Shown here in pieces: positions 48,599 to 58,700 of a stretch of 64,000 nucleotides of DNA. Below the pieces are notes generated by a model. It searched no databases. It was not told where the DNA came from and worked only from the letters and a program-made list of their open reading frames with translations. Numbering within the stretch: position 1 is the stretch's first letter; every line of letters starts with the position of its first letter. Source of the DNA: Corynebacterium falsenii (GTDB taxonomy: Bacteria > Actinomycetota > Actinomycetes > Mycobacteriales > Mycobacteriaceae); the NCBI RefSeq assembly GCF_020099275.1, contig NZ_CP083646.1, positions 2,294,001 through 2,358,000 of the forward strand. Direction: 5' to 3'. The translations under genes and the position numbers were made by a program.

Positions 48599-49203
48599 AG
48601 GGCCTGGATATTCCTTTCCTGAGAGCGCAGGTTCGAGCCGCGCTATCGCGTTGTGGCGCGTCTCAGAGAATGCAGTGCGATAACCCGAAGCCGAGCTCCG
48701 AAGGTACGTTCTGAACTACTGTATCGAAAGAAGTCCGAGCCCCCGCTGTACGGGAACGCGAGCAAGCCACTGTTCGACCGCTCCAACTGGGGCGATCGTG
48801 GGTTCACCGGGAATAGTTACCACGCGAAACCTTCCACAGTTCCTATATAGAGAGGGGCCCAGTTATCTTGCTATTTACCAACACACAGTCACCTACGCGA
48901 GGAACGTTGCGGAATCATCTGAGGAGGTGAGCATGGTCGATGGTAGTCGCTCTGTTCAATTCCTCGTTGGTGGCCGCTGATGCTGCTGCCTAGCCAAACC
49001 ACGATCCGGGCAGAGCGGGTTTTCCTGCCAGAACATTTCCTCGGGTTCGCCTCTTGGGCTGACGGGGATTACCGAGAAATGTTGAGACGATCTGTGAGAC
49101 TGGCGAGCGTTCGGTGTCGAAGAATTGGTTTCTTGTGCATGACCCGTTGCGCTACACGCGACAGACATCCGCTCCTAGGTTTGGAACTCAAGCGGTAGCC
49201 GAC
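48599..49203. other. 605-base gap between mcrB and the DUF262 gene
   Basis: No confident gene. On the plus strand a 15-codon frame (48933-48980) with GAGGAGGTGAGC before its ATG runs into a 72-codon frame (48980-49198) through a TGATG overlap; the peptide MLLPSQTTIRAERVFLPEHF... is unrecognised. Elsewhere only short frames occur and base composition is nearer 55% GC. Could be remnant sequence. Confidence 0.3.
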
Positions 49204-51624
49204 CTAGGTCTCGACTGTGTCCACCTGGGCAAGCCGCTCCAACAAATGGCTTACTGAGCCATCACACACCTTGGAGTTAAACGTTCCGGGCATCATCGTG
49301 TCAATCTGCTGGATTGCTGTCAGAACGGCCAAGACCTTTTCCGCGTTGTAGCTGGACGTATCCCTCTCCAGCTCGGGTTTAGTCGGCACAGAGGTTACAA
49401 TCCCATGCCACTCCGGAACAGCGAACTTTGTGAACACCGTGAGGAACTCTGCTCTTAGTTCTGGGAGGATGGGATCGGAACTAGGTGCATCGACCAACTC
49501 ATCGAATCGAGGAATAAACTTCGTGAGTTCCGCAAACTTTTTTACCCTGGTGTCTTCTTCTGGTTCGGCTCCAGTCTTCGGCCGCATGTAGATCACAAGA
49601 TCATTGGGGTCCAACCCTAATGCGCGGAAAAGTCCTCGCAGCAATGTCATTTTCGAAGCGGTCGACGAACTGGTGACAGCCCATAGTCCCGGAACAATCT
49701 CCTCCTGGCCGCTGTACCCCGGCTCACTGCCTGCAGACAGACCAGGGGCACCTTGCTCGGCATAAGCACGAATTACTTCGTAGTATTCGCCGGACAACGT
49801 TCGAATAACGCCGCGAATGAGATCCCGGAAACTCCCCACGGTGTGGGAGGCTCCGTCGAACTCGTAGGAGACGATGGCCCGTTTACTGAAGTTGTTGTCT
49901 TCGCCCATCGGCATCGAAGGCAGTGGCTCCCTCACAGGCTCGAAGTCCGTCTCGATCATGGGCCAGTAATCGATCGCGTCTTGTAGCAGTCTTTGGGATC
50001 GCCGCTTCATTGCGGCCTCATCCCACTGTGATGCATCACGAACATCGGAGTTGAGACGGTACGGAGAGGAGTCGAATCCTCCTGGCAACTCTTTCTTGCG
50101 GGCGAAGGTGTAGTTGCTGTACTCGGAGTTGTAACCAGTAACGGTGAGGTTGCCGATCCGATGCAGCCACGTCTTGTGGATTTCTTCGCAGTTCGGGCCA
50201 AGCTCTTCACGCCATTCCTTAGTGAGGGTCTGCGGCATGATGTGTTCAATAGAGATGTCACCCGCGTCGATACCGGAGGCGATATCCAAAATGTCCTTCG
50301 AGTTGAGGTTTTCCAAGCACTCGAAAAGGTAGCGCCGGTTTTCGAGACGGAAATTGTAGAAGTTTCGGGTGAGGAACTGTTCACTGAATTCTTCGTCGTT
50401 CGGGAACTCTCCCGACGTGCCGTCTCTACGTCGGAGCAGGTAGATGATTGCGTCTTCTAGGGAGCTGTCATCGGTCACTAGTCTTCGAGCTTCGCTGTAG
50501 AGTGTGGCAAAAATCTTGTTAAGGGCGTTCGATTGGGCACCCACCACTGCTCGTCGGAACAGGTAGCTGTCCACCAAAATGACGATCTTTGTGAATTCTT
50601 CCGGAGACAGCTGTTCTTCTTTGAGGTCTCCCACAATCGGCATGAGGGCCGGAAGGGCCACTTCGCGGTTCAGGAGGTTGAAGCGGCGAAGCCTTCGGTC
50701 TGCGGCGGGCACTCCGGTCCGCGATTGGTTGATATCGCGGTAGTGCTCTGAATAGCTGCGCATGAGCGCCAAGGTTTGTTCCACGGGTTCATCGAGGCCT
50801 CGAAGGTAGACCTTAAATGCCTCGTAAACGGCATCGAATCGAGGAGTTTTTCGGGTTTGAGAAATCAGATAGAGACGGATGAAGGTGTCTGTTTCGAAAC
50901 CGACGTTCCTTTCAATCTCATTCCAGTAACGCTCGTAGAGACGTTCCTGCGTAGCGTTATCCAAGCCCATGAGCACGAGGTTTCGAATCTTGTCAGATTC
51001 CTTAAGCTCTTTACCTGTGGAATTCAAAGATTCGAAGATGCGCTGCGGTTCATCGTGGGGTTCTAGATCCAGAGCCATGACTTCCAACCGCTGGATCGCG
51101 GTCCACAGTTCATCACCAGTGAGTTCCTTTTCGGCTATGCGCTCGCGGAAGTACCGATAGTTGCGCGTGATAGTGGATTCTTCTTTGGGTTCATCACGCT
51201 GAAGCAGCCTTCGATAGGCGTCCAAATCGTGTTTCACAGGCTTCAACTTCAACTTCGTCTCAGAATCCGCCGTGTAACCGGCACCCTTGAGGTAGTTGCG
51301 ACGAATCTTGCTGCTCAATTCTGAATCTTCCGACTCAACAACCCCAGCATCGAGCGCGTCCGCGAGAGCCAGCATCAACAGGCTGGTGGTGGTGAGACGT
51401 TGCTGACCATCGATAACAATCCAGTCGAAGGAAGTTTCAGGCTTTCCTACGACAGCACCGAAAAAATGCTTAACCCGGTCGTGCCGGACTATTTCAATCA
51501 AGTCGTCAAAGAGCCGAGCACACTGCGCTTCACCCCAATCGTAATTGCGCTGGTAAACGGGGATAATCAACTGCTTATCGTTCCCATCGAAGAGGAGAAC
51601 AATGTCCCGAACGTTGCCTTTCAA
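49204..51624 (-). CDS. DUF262/DUF1524 (GmrSD-like) restriction nuclease
   Basis: 806 residues. The DUF262 ParB/Srx-like NTPase domain has IPVYQRNYDW (21-30) and DGQQRLTT (72-79), then FESLNSTGKELKESDKIRN. The DUF1524 HNH nuclease has IEHIMPQT (459-466) and HRIGNLTVTGYNSEYSN. The last ~200 residues form an extra domain I do not recognise. GmrSD proteins cut sugar-modified DNA in type IV restriction. A TTG at 51624 with AAGGAG upstream is used; 72 more codons are open but look like intergenic sequence. Confidence 0.83.
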   Translation of the reverse strand: MKGNVRDIVLLFDGNDKQLIIPVYQRNYDWGEAQCARLFDDLIEIVRHDRVKHFFGAVVGKPETSFDWIVIDGQQRLTTTSLLMLALADALDAGVVESEDSELSSKIRRNYLKGAGYTADSETKLKLKPVKHDLDAYRRLLQRDEPKEESTITRNYRYFRERIAEKELTGDELWTAIQRLEVMALDLEPHDEPQRIFESLNSTGKELKESDKIRNLVLMGLDNATQERLYERYWNEIERNVGFETDTFIRLYLISQTRKTPRFDAVYEAFKVYLRGLDEPVEQTLALMRSYSEHYRDINQSRTGVPAADRRLRRFNLLNREVALPALMPIVGDLKEEQLSPEEFTKIVILVDSYLFRRAVVGAQSNALNKIFATLYSEARRLVTDDSSLEDAIIYLLRRRDGTSGEFPNDEEFSEQFLTRNFYNFRLENRRYLFECLENLNSKDILDIASGIDAGDISIEHIMPQTLTKEWREELGPNCEEIHKTWLHRIGNLTVTGYNSEYSNYTFARKKELPGGFDSSPYRLNSDVRDASQWDEAAMKRRSQRLLQDAIDYWPMIETDFEPVREPLPSMPMGEDNNFSKRAIVSYEFDGASHTVGSFRDLIRGVIRTLSGEYYEVIRAYAEQGAPGLSAGSEPGYSGQEEIVPGLWAVTSSSTASKMTLLRGLFRALGLDPNDLVIYMRPKTGAEPEEDTRVKKFAELTKFIPRFDELVDAPSSDPILPELRAEFLTVFTKFAVPEWHGIVTSVPTKPELERDTSSYNAEKVLAVLTAIQQIDTMMPGTFNSKVCDGSVSHLLERLAQVDTVET

Positions 51625-51882
51625 CTTCTGAGCTCCTTGGGTTTGAGGTACGTGCCCTAACGCCTGGCATATGATCACGCATGTGGCCGTGCTTCTCACA
51701 CTACCGGCGTGCTGGACAGCTTCTCGGAAAATCCCCGCAATTCGAACGCTTGCAGCAACGTCTTCTCCTATGTACTGGACTAACGCTATCGTCTTTGCAA
51801 AAGACGTTGTCCGGCCCCTCACACACATCAACAACCTCATGCAAGAATTCGTTGCTATCTACTTCGGAACCGCCTACGAGCA

Positions 51883-52754
51883 ATGCCGTTCCGCTTACGC
51901 CCTAACCTAGTGGCCTTCTACAACCACGGAATCATTATGGATCGTTTCCATACGGTGCTTCGCCCCCAAGCTAACGTTGGCTACTTCAATCCCGTCAACG
52001 CGTGGGGTCACGGCATCACGGCCGAGGATGTAACCCATGCACCAGAGTGGTCTGGTATTAGGTAGTCCGTTGCCAACTTCATCGGGGATCGACCCCCGTC
52101 GCCCACAACATGACTTTCGATGGCTACGTTCTTTCTGATCTCGGCGCCACCTGCGAACACCCTGAATTTGTCAACTCTCGGCTGTGCACGCTGCGAATGG
52201 CTCGCCGTTTTATTGCGCCAGATCTAGACCGAAAGGATCTTGATGCGGTCCTCGACTATTGCTTTCCGGGTGAAACTTTTGAGCACCACGAATCCAACGC
52301 AGATGCTGAGGCGTGCAGCCGGATCTTCACACGTATGCAGTAAGAATACGTGTTCGATCGCCTGGTTGAACTCTGCCCTCCCAGTGGGACCCGTCGCCGG
52401 CACGCGGCAGCTGGAGTCAACCGATCCGTAGTGGAGGATTAGGTCGCGCAATTTGGCAATTCCACGGTTCTCAGGGGTGAGAGAGTGATGATCACCGAAA
52501 CCCTACAGCTAGAACAGCGCGCTGGAGTCCAGCAGCTCGTTGAGGCTTTGGGGCGTGCCACGGAAAAGAACCTAACGAAAAAGTCAACGATCTTGGAAGT
52601 CAGTATTCCAAATCCCAGCTTATGGACCGAAGGGGTGTCCGCTCCTCGCAGGCTCACCAAGACAGCAAAACTTCGTGCAGCGGTCTCACCTATCGAGGTG
52701 CTTACCGAAGAAGAATTCTTTCAACGCCTTGGTGACGAACAGTTGACTTTCTAG
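51883..52754 (+). pseudogene. DnaQ-type 3'-5' exonuclease with BRCT domain, decayed
   Basis: Pieces of one gene in three frames. 51883-52065 encodes RFHTVLRPQANVGYFNPVN and HGITAEDVTHAPEWSG, an exonuclease domain, but the start is truncated (LVAFYNHG leads straight in, skipping the usual DxE segment) and a TAG follows. The frame then shifts at the C5 run 52093-52097 to VAHNMTFDGYVLSDLG and HESNADAEACSRIFTRMQ. A last open frame, 52485-52754, reads like a BRCT domain end (NLTKKSTILEVSIPNPSLW, EVLTEEEFFQRLGD). Nonfunctional as nuclease. Confidence 0.75.
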
Positions 52755-52858
52755 CTCTCAGCCATGGCTTCTACATCTACGGCGAGCCACCGGGCGATGA
52801 AAATTCACTAACAATCGGTACGCTTAGGCCAGTTCTTAGTCTGACACTGGAGGCCCAT

Positions 52859-54016
52859 GTGAACAGCGCTACCCCTGAAGACCGCCCCGTCTATCAGCGT
52901 TGGCCTCTGTCCCCTGGGCAATCCATTGCACCTCTCATCCAGCGCGACCGCCGAGGCATCTATGTTCTCGAGTTCGCAAACGGCGAACTCTATGTGGGCC
53001 AGTCTGTAAACGTGGTCTCGCGTTTCGCCACCCATGTCCACGGCTCTTCTCATCACGAGCCGTGGGCAGACATTATTGCCATTCGCTTCCGCCCCATCCT
53101 TGAAGGCGACCTCGATGAGGCGGAACGTTCAGAGATCCAACGGTTACGCAAAACTGGTCACACGCTGCGGAACAAGGCGGGGAATTTGGGGCACGAGCGA
53201 CCGGCACCTCTCGACAAGGTCGTGACCATCGAAGAACAGCACCACTGGGCGGCCGGTGCGCCCAACTACGAGTTGGGCAGATTGCGCAAGCGGATTGCTG
53301 CAGGCCAACCAATACATCGTGCTCAGGGTTCATCGAGCTCCGTTGCCCTATCCAACAACTCGGCGAACACGAAGCTAGCCGCCTATTTCGCACAACCCTC
53401 GCACCAGCAGGGAATCTGGCAGGGTGTCCACGCAGCGATCATCCAAGACCTCGGATTTCTCCTCAAGAACATTATTCCGAACGCTGTCGACACCGAACTC
53501 GACTACTGGACCCTCTCAGATATGCCTTCCACCTCCGGAGGACGCTTCGCTTCCTTGAACACCGGCATTCTCGAACTCGCATACTTCCCGCGCCGCCAAT
53601 TTCCGTCCACCGACCCCCTGGTCATCGACTCCGATGTCATCCAGCCGACATTCTGGGTTCATCTCAACTTCCCGGAAAACACCATCCTACCGATATTCGC
53701 CGAGGACTCTCCCTCCAATCTGTCGCCGTTAAACGCTGGCGAAGAGATCCTCCTTTCCTCCGACGCCACCACCCGCCCCAACACCCCAGACCTCCACTGG
53801 TCTGTCAGCAGGACCAACTACCGGGTGGCACCACGAGATACACTGAGCCTGCCTGTAGGAAGCGCAGAACAGTTCCTCACCGTGCACTTTCCGGAGCTTC
53901 TCCCACTCCTACGGAAGGCCGCGATCTCTCTCATGCGACAGGGCTCATCGGGTATCTTCCGCCGCTTCCACTCCCCAACCCTAGCGACGAGTATATACGT
54001 CTCATTGGATCGCTAA
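52859..54016 (+). CDS. GIY-YIG nuclease domain protein with unknown C-terminal region
   Basis: 385 residues. GIY-YIG domain at ~30-115: GIY at 33-35, YVG at 45-47 (RRGIYVLEFANGELYVGQSV), Arg55 in NVVSRFATH, and acidic residue in DEAERSEIQRL. The remaining ~270 residues are mixed alpha/beta with no recognised domain. GTG at 52859 has GGAGG upstream. It lies between the exonuclease remnant and the pentapeptide gene inside the restriction island, so a role in cutting foreign DNA is suspected. No similar stand-alone family is known to me. Confidence 0.75.
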   Translation: MNSATPEDRPVYQRWPLSPGQSIAPLIQRDRRGIYVLEFANGELYVGQSVNVVSRFATHVHGSSHHEPWADIIAIRFRPILEGDLDEAERSEIQRLRKTGHTLRNKAGNLGHERPAPLDKVVTIEEQHHWAAGAPNYELGRLRKRIAAGQPIHRAQGSSSSVALSNNSANTKLAAYFAQPSHQQGIWQGVHAAIIQDLGFLLKNIIPNAVDTELDYWTLSDMPSTSGGRFASLNTGILELAYFPRRQFPSTDPLVIDSDVIQPTFWVHLNFPENTILPIFAEDSPSNLSPLNAGEEILLSSDATTRPNTPDLHWSVSRTNYRVAPRDTLSLPVGSAEQFLTVHFPELLPLLRKAAISLMRQGSSGIFRRFHSPTLATSIYVSLDR

Positions 54017-54212
54017 TTTTTGGATCCTTACATTCACAATTCGCCGTGCGCGTACAACAACGGCAAAGCGTAGTACGTCCCGAAGGGAGACGGCTCTACG
54101 AACTTCACCGGCTATTGCTCGGGTTCTCCCACGCCAAGCTCGACGCTTACTCTGAAAGTCAGTCTCGCTGAACAAAGTTAGAACATGTCCGTTATCCAAC
54201 TACACTGAGTGC
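54017..54212. other. Gap between GIY-YIG and pentapeptide genes
   Basis: 196 bases; no gene seen. Its end carries TACACT (54201-54206), 6 bases before the next ATG. Confidence 0.4.
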
Positions 54213-55675
54213 ATGGCAAATGACCACCCTAGAGAGAAGCCCAATCCAACAGCCGAGACTTCCTCACATGAGGGAGACGACACAGCACAGAACGAATCAG
54301 TAGAGCCTCCCCGAGAAAGGTTCTGGAAAGGCGAATCACAAATCGCCGATAGCCGAGCTAAGGCTTGGTTAGGTAAGTGGAATTCATGGTTTAGTGAGTG
54401 GAAGGAAGTCGTCCTCGTTGTCGTTTTTTCCTTATCAGCGCTGGTGTCGTTATCTCGGTTTTCTCGTGGAAGCTAACATTCGCCAAAGCTGTAGAGATCC
54501 TCTCACCAGCATTCTTAGCCATGGTCGGAGCTGTGATTTCAACGGTTATCCTCTACTCACGATGGAAGAGGGACTTCGCTCAGCGAGAAATGATAGAGCG
54601 CAACCGAATCCTAAATGAAAACAGACGACTGGAATTACAGGAGCTTAGCAAGAGAAAGGAAGCCCTTGGTAGCCGTCTGGCAACGGCTATCAACCACCTC
54701 TCTTCGACAAACGGTTTTACGCAGGTTGCCGGCCTCATCGAGCTTGGGGGCTTAGCCGACGACTGGTGGAACCTAGGAGTTGCCTACGGAGCAATACCAG
54801 ACGGTGAATCACAGAGCCCAGATGGTGAAGGTGTACGGGAACGCCATGATCTGACCTTTGAGGAGGTACAACAGCGTCGCCAAGAAATCGTCACCCTCAT
54901 CTTCTGCCAAAAGCTGCCCGGTGCCACCGACGAAGACTCTATATGTGACGAAGACCGTCAGAATATGGTGCAGCGAGCACGTGCTGATCTCCTCCGGGTG
55001 CATACAGACCGTGCGTATCTTATCTCAGAATCATCTGAGCCTTCCTTAAAATCTTGGCACCACTTCAACCTGGATGGGGCCTGGCTAAAGGATGCGCAAC
55101 TAAATCGCGTTTACGTGAGGCGCACTCTTCTTGTCGGAGCAAACCTGCAGAACGCCCGACTCGGCGGCGCCAACCTCCAAGACGCCCAGCTCGGCGGCGC
55201 CAACCTCCAACACGCCAACCTCGCCAAAGCGCAGCTCCAACACGCCGACCTTAACAAAGCACAGCTCCAACACGCCAACCTCGCCAAAGCACAGCTCCAA
55301 CACGCGTGCCTATGGGACAGCAGGTTGCAAGGCTCCAATCTCGTTAACGCACGTTTGCAAGGCGCTGAACTTCTTAGAGCAAAACTCCACCACGCTAGGC
55401 TCAGGGCCGCGCGTCTCCACCATGCCAAGCTCATGCGAGCCGACGTCCGTCAGGCCAACCTCCGAAACGCCGACCTCCGAGACACCGACCTCTTAGGAGC
55501 CAAATTGAACAATGCCGACGTTCAAAACGCACTCTACTCCAAAGAGACCGTATTTCCACAAGGCTTCAAACCTGGTAGGCATGGTTTGAAACTGAACTAT
55601 TCCAGGGAGGCTAATGCTCAGAAAAGCCGACCACCGCTTCCCTGCGAGAACTACCACGAGAGACGTGAATTATGA
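54213..55675 (+). CDS. Membrane pentapeptide-repeat protein, split by a frame change at a T6 run
   Basis: Frame A (54213-54476) encodes an 87-residue product ending in a broken helix; frame B continues to 55675. Together they give a ~487-residue protein: charged N-terminus, transmembrane helices WKEVVLVVVF|LISAGVVISVF and FLAMVGAVISTVILYSRW, a coiled segment, and ~30 pentapeptide repeats of A(N/D/Q)L type from ~55135 (NARLGGANLQDAQL, ANLAKAQLQHADL). A six-T run at 54424-54429 allows a one-base backward slip that joins the frames. Either mutation or slippage. Leaderless start (TACACT, 6 bases). Confidence 0.75.
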
Positions 55676-55740
55676 ACCCAGCTGTGATGGTCTACCGGGA
55701 CTGTGCAACTTCACAAAACCGGTGAATAGAGAATAAAGAC

Positions 55741-58700
55741 CTAGTATTCTAAGCCACGCACGATGCGTACTGTTCCCACAGCGACGCGCGTGACCTTCCC
55801 GATGAGATCTACGATGTAGCGAGGATTGCTCACCTCGTCGGCCCACTCGTTGGGGTCGTTAACGATGCCCGAGGCCTTGTCCTTCTTCACCTGGTAGCGG
55901 TCGATAACCCATTCTAGAGCTGAGCGTGAGCCGAGCATGTATTCTTCTGCCTCCGCCGGAATGCCAGAGATCGTCACCTTCGTGTTGTAGATGATTTTGG
56001 TGACGTCATTGACCGTCTTTCCAGTTTCCGGGTCCTTTCGCTTCGCCCACTTCATTTTCGCTACACGCCAGGTCTCGCGCTCGTCTTCGGAGACCCCCTG
56101 CTTGGCCTGCACATCCAGCGGGTACGGCTCAACCTCCTCGTAGCCGACGTGCAGAGCCATCAACTCCCGGCCAGCCGCCGCCACCTGGTCAAACCGCTCC
56201 CGCGACTGCGGCGTCGCAATATGCGGCAGCATCTTCTTCAGATCGGCCGCATACTTCGCGCGGTACGCCGGATCATGCAGCTGCCCGTACACGAAATAGA
56301 AAATGTCGTCCTTCGTCACGTCCCCCAGCGCCGAGCGGTACTCCGCCAAAATCTCATCCGTCACATTGTCCACACGCCGGTACCCGGAGAGGATTTCGCC
56401 CTCCCTGCCCTTCATACTTGCCGACGACGACTGCCCCAACGCCAAATCCAACTCACCGTCAGAAACCTCGACACGCTCCCACGTCCACCGGGGGAAGAAC
56501 TGCGCGGCATTACCTGCACCGGTCACTGAGACAAGATCGGGAATCAAATTAGTTGCATTTGCCGTAAACGGAGCATTTCCGCCCGGAGATGTAATTAGAA
56601 TCCCAATATTGTCATGTTCCGGTGTCGGGAACATCGACGTGAGTTGATAGACGCGGTGGTTCAGATATTGGTTGAAGTACACGTGTTCACGGCAGAATGG
56701 CCGATAAAGCGCAATAGTTTCGGCATTCTCTTTTTTGAGTTGGACACCGCGGTTAAGATAAGCCTCCAAACTAGATGACCACTTAATCGCTCGACTATCA
56801 ACGAACTCGGGAAGCTCCTGGAATAAGTCCTTAGCCGAAAGCTTCTTATCTCCGGCTACCTGCCGCGCATTTTCGTAGGTTTGTACAAAGGCTTGGACAT
56901 TGGTGTTCAGGTTCTTAAGCGAAAAGTTGTAGACCCACGCATCGCGATTAGTCTGCAGGCCAGCGGAGTAACTAGCAAAAAACTTCTTGACCTGCTTATT
57001 CTTCTTGTCGCCTAAGACCGGCCAGGTCTCGAACTCCTCGGAACGCTGGTTGAGCCAATCACCATATTTATTGGGCTCAATCTGTTCCCAAGGCGGGGAA
57101 TTAATTGAGGCATGCTTAACGATGTCGAGCTTTTCCTCGGCACTGAGATAATCGCCAATATCGCGGTAATGAATCGTGCAGCCCGAACGCTTGGGATCTT
57201 TTACGCCAAAGGTAATCGCGATTGTGGTTCGACCACCATCGCGGAACACATTTCCGGCTTCCTTGCGACGCAATTCACCGGCAGTTCGTGCATTTCCACG
57301 CAAGTTGAAGACGTAAATATCGCTAAAGTCCTCGGCCATAGCCAAACGCACGCCGTCGGCGGTATTGGCATCCAGCCAACCACCGTTCGACACGTACGCG
57401 ACAATGCCCTGGTCACCAATGCGGTCGGTGGCCCAGCGGAAAGCACGCAGATAGGAGTCATACAACGAGTTCTTATTGACCGCCGTTGATTTCGCCGCGT
57501 AGGTTTCCTCAATCCGAGCATCCAACGACGGATACTTGAGGTTCGCGTTGAGGTCATTCGCGCTGTTCTGCCCCACGGAATACGGCGGGTTACCCACAAT
57601 CACGTGGATGGGCGCCTGCATCTGCCGCTGGATTGCCTCGTTATTCTCCACGAACACGTCCAGGTCGAGGGCGTCACCCTCCTCATACACCTGGAACGTA
57701 TCAGCAAGCGCGATGCCGCCGAAGGGGACATACGCGTGGGAGTCAGCGTCGTCGGCAGGCTCGGAAGTAGCCTGACCAGCAGAAACGGAACTGCCCAACG
57801 GCTCACTGCCGGTGACCTCACGGCCGTGGGTGGACTCCACCGCAGACGCACCACGCAACTGTCGCAAACGCTCATCCCACGTGGAAACCGGATCCGGCAG
57901 ACCCGACTCCACCTGCAACTGGCGACGCTCCGCCATGATCGCGTTAAACGTCGTCTCGATATTCACCGCGGCGACATAGTACGCGAGCAGCATAATCTCG
58001 GTCGCATGCAACTCGCTGGCGTACTTGCGCGCCAAATCCTCCGGGCGAATCAACCCCGACTGCAACAAACGCACCAAGAACGTGCCCGTACCCGTAAAGG
58101 GATCGAGGACATGCACACCCGCATCCGTCAGCCCGCGGCCAAAATGCTGTTTCAGCAGGTCATCGGCGCTGCGGAGAATGAAATCCACAATCTCCACCGG
58201 CGTGTACACAATGCCCAACGCCTCCGCCTGCTTCTTAAAGGCCTTGCGGAAGAAGCGCTCGTACAGCTCCTTGACCACCTGCTGCTTACCCGAAGCGCTC
58301 GTGACCTCCGAGGCACGCACGCGAACGGACTCGTAGAACTTCTCCAACCCCTCCGTCTCCGACTCCAGGCGCTTATCCGCTAGCGCATCAACCATCCGCT
58401 GCATCACCCTTGACACCGGATTGTGTGCGGCGAAGTCGTACTCCGAGAACAGCGCATTGAACACCGGCGCGGTAATCAGATGCTGCGAGAGCATGCCGAT
58501 CGCCTCGTCCTCCGTAATGGAGTCATTGAGGTTACCGCGCAGCCCATCCACGAACGCCTCGAACTCCTTGCGCAGCGCGGCATCGGCGCTCCCGAGCAAA
58601 CTGCGGATGCGGGCTGTTTGGGCGTCGGCGATATCAGCCACGTCATCAGCCCAATCCTCCCAGTAGGTGCGCGTACCTACCTTGTCCACCAGCTTCGTGT

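Noticed and set aside
53034..53225. Small frames inside the GIY-YIG gene
   Set aside because: They are out-of-frame shadows without start signals.
55135..55520. CRISPR-like array of short DNA repeats
   Set aside because: The repeats are 15-30 bases, imperfect, in frame, and translate as pentapeptide repeats; no spacers of uniform length.
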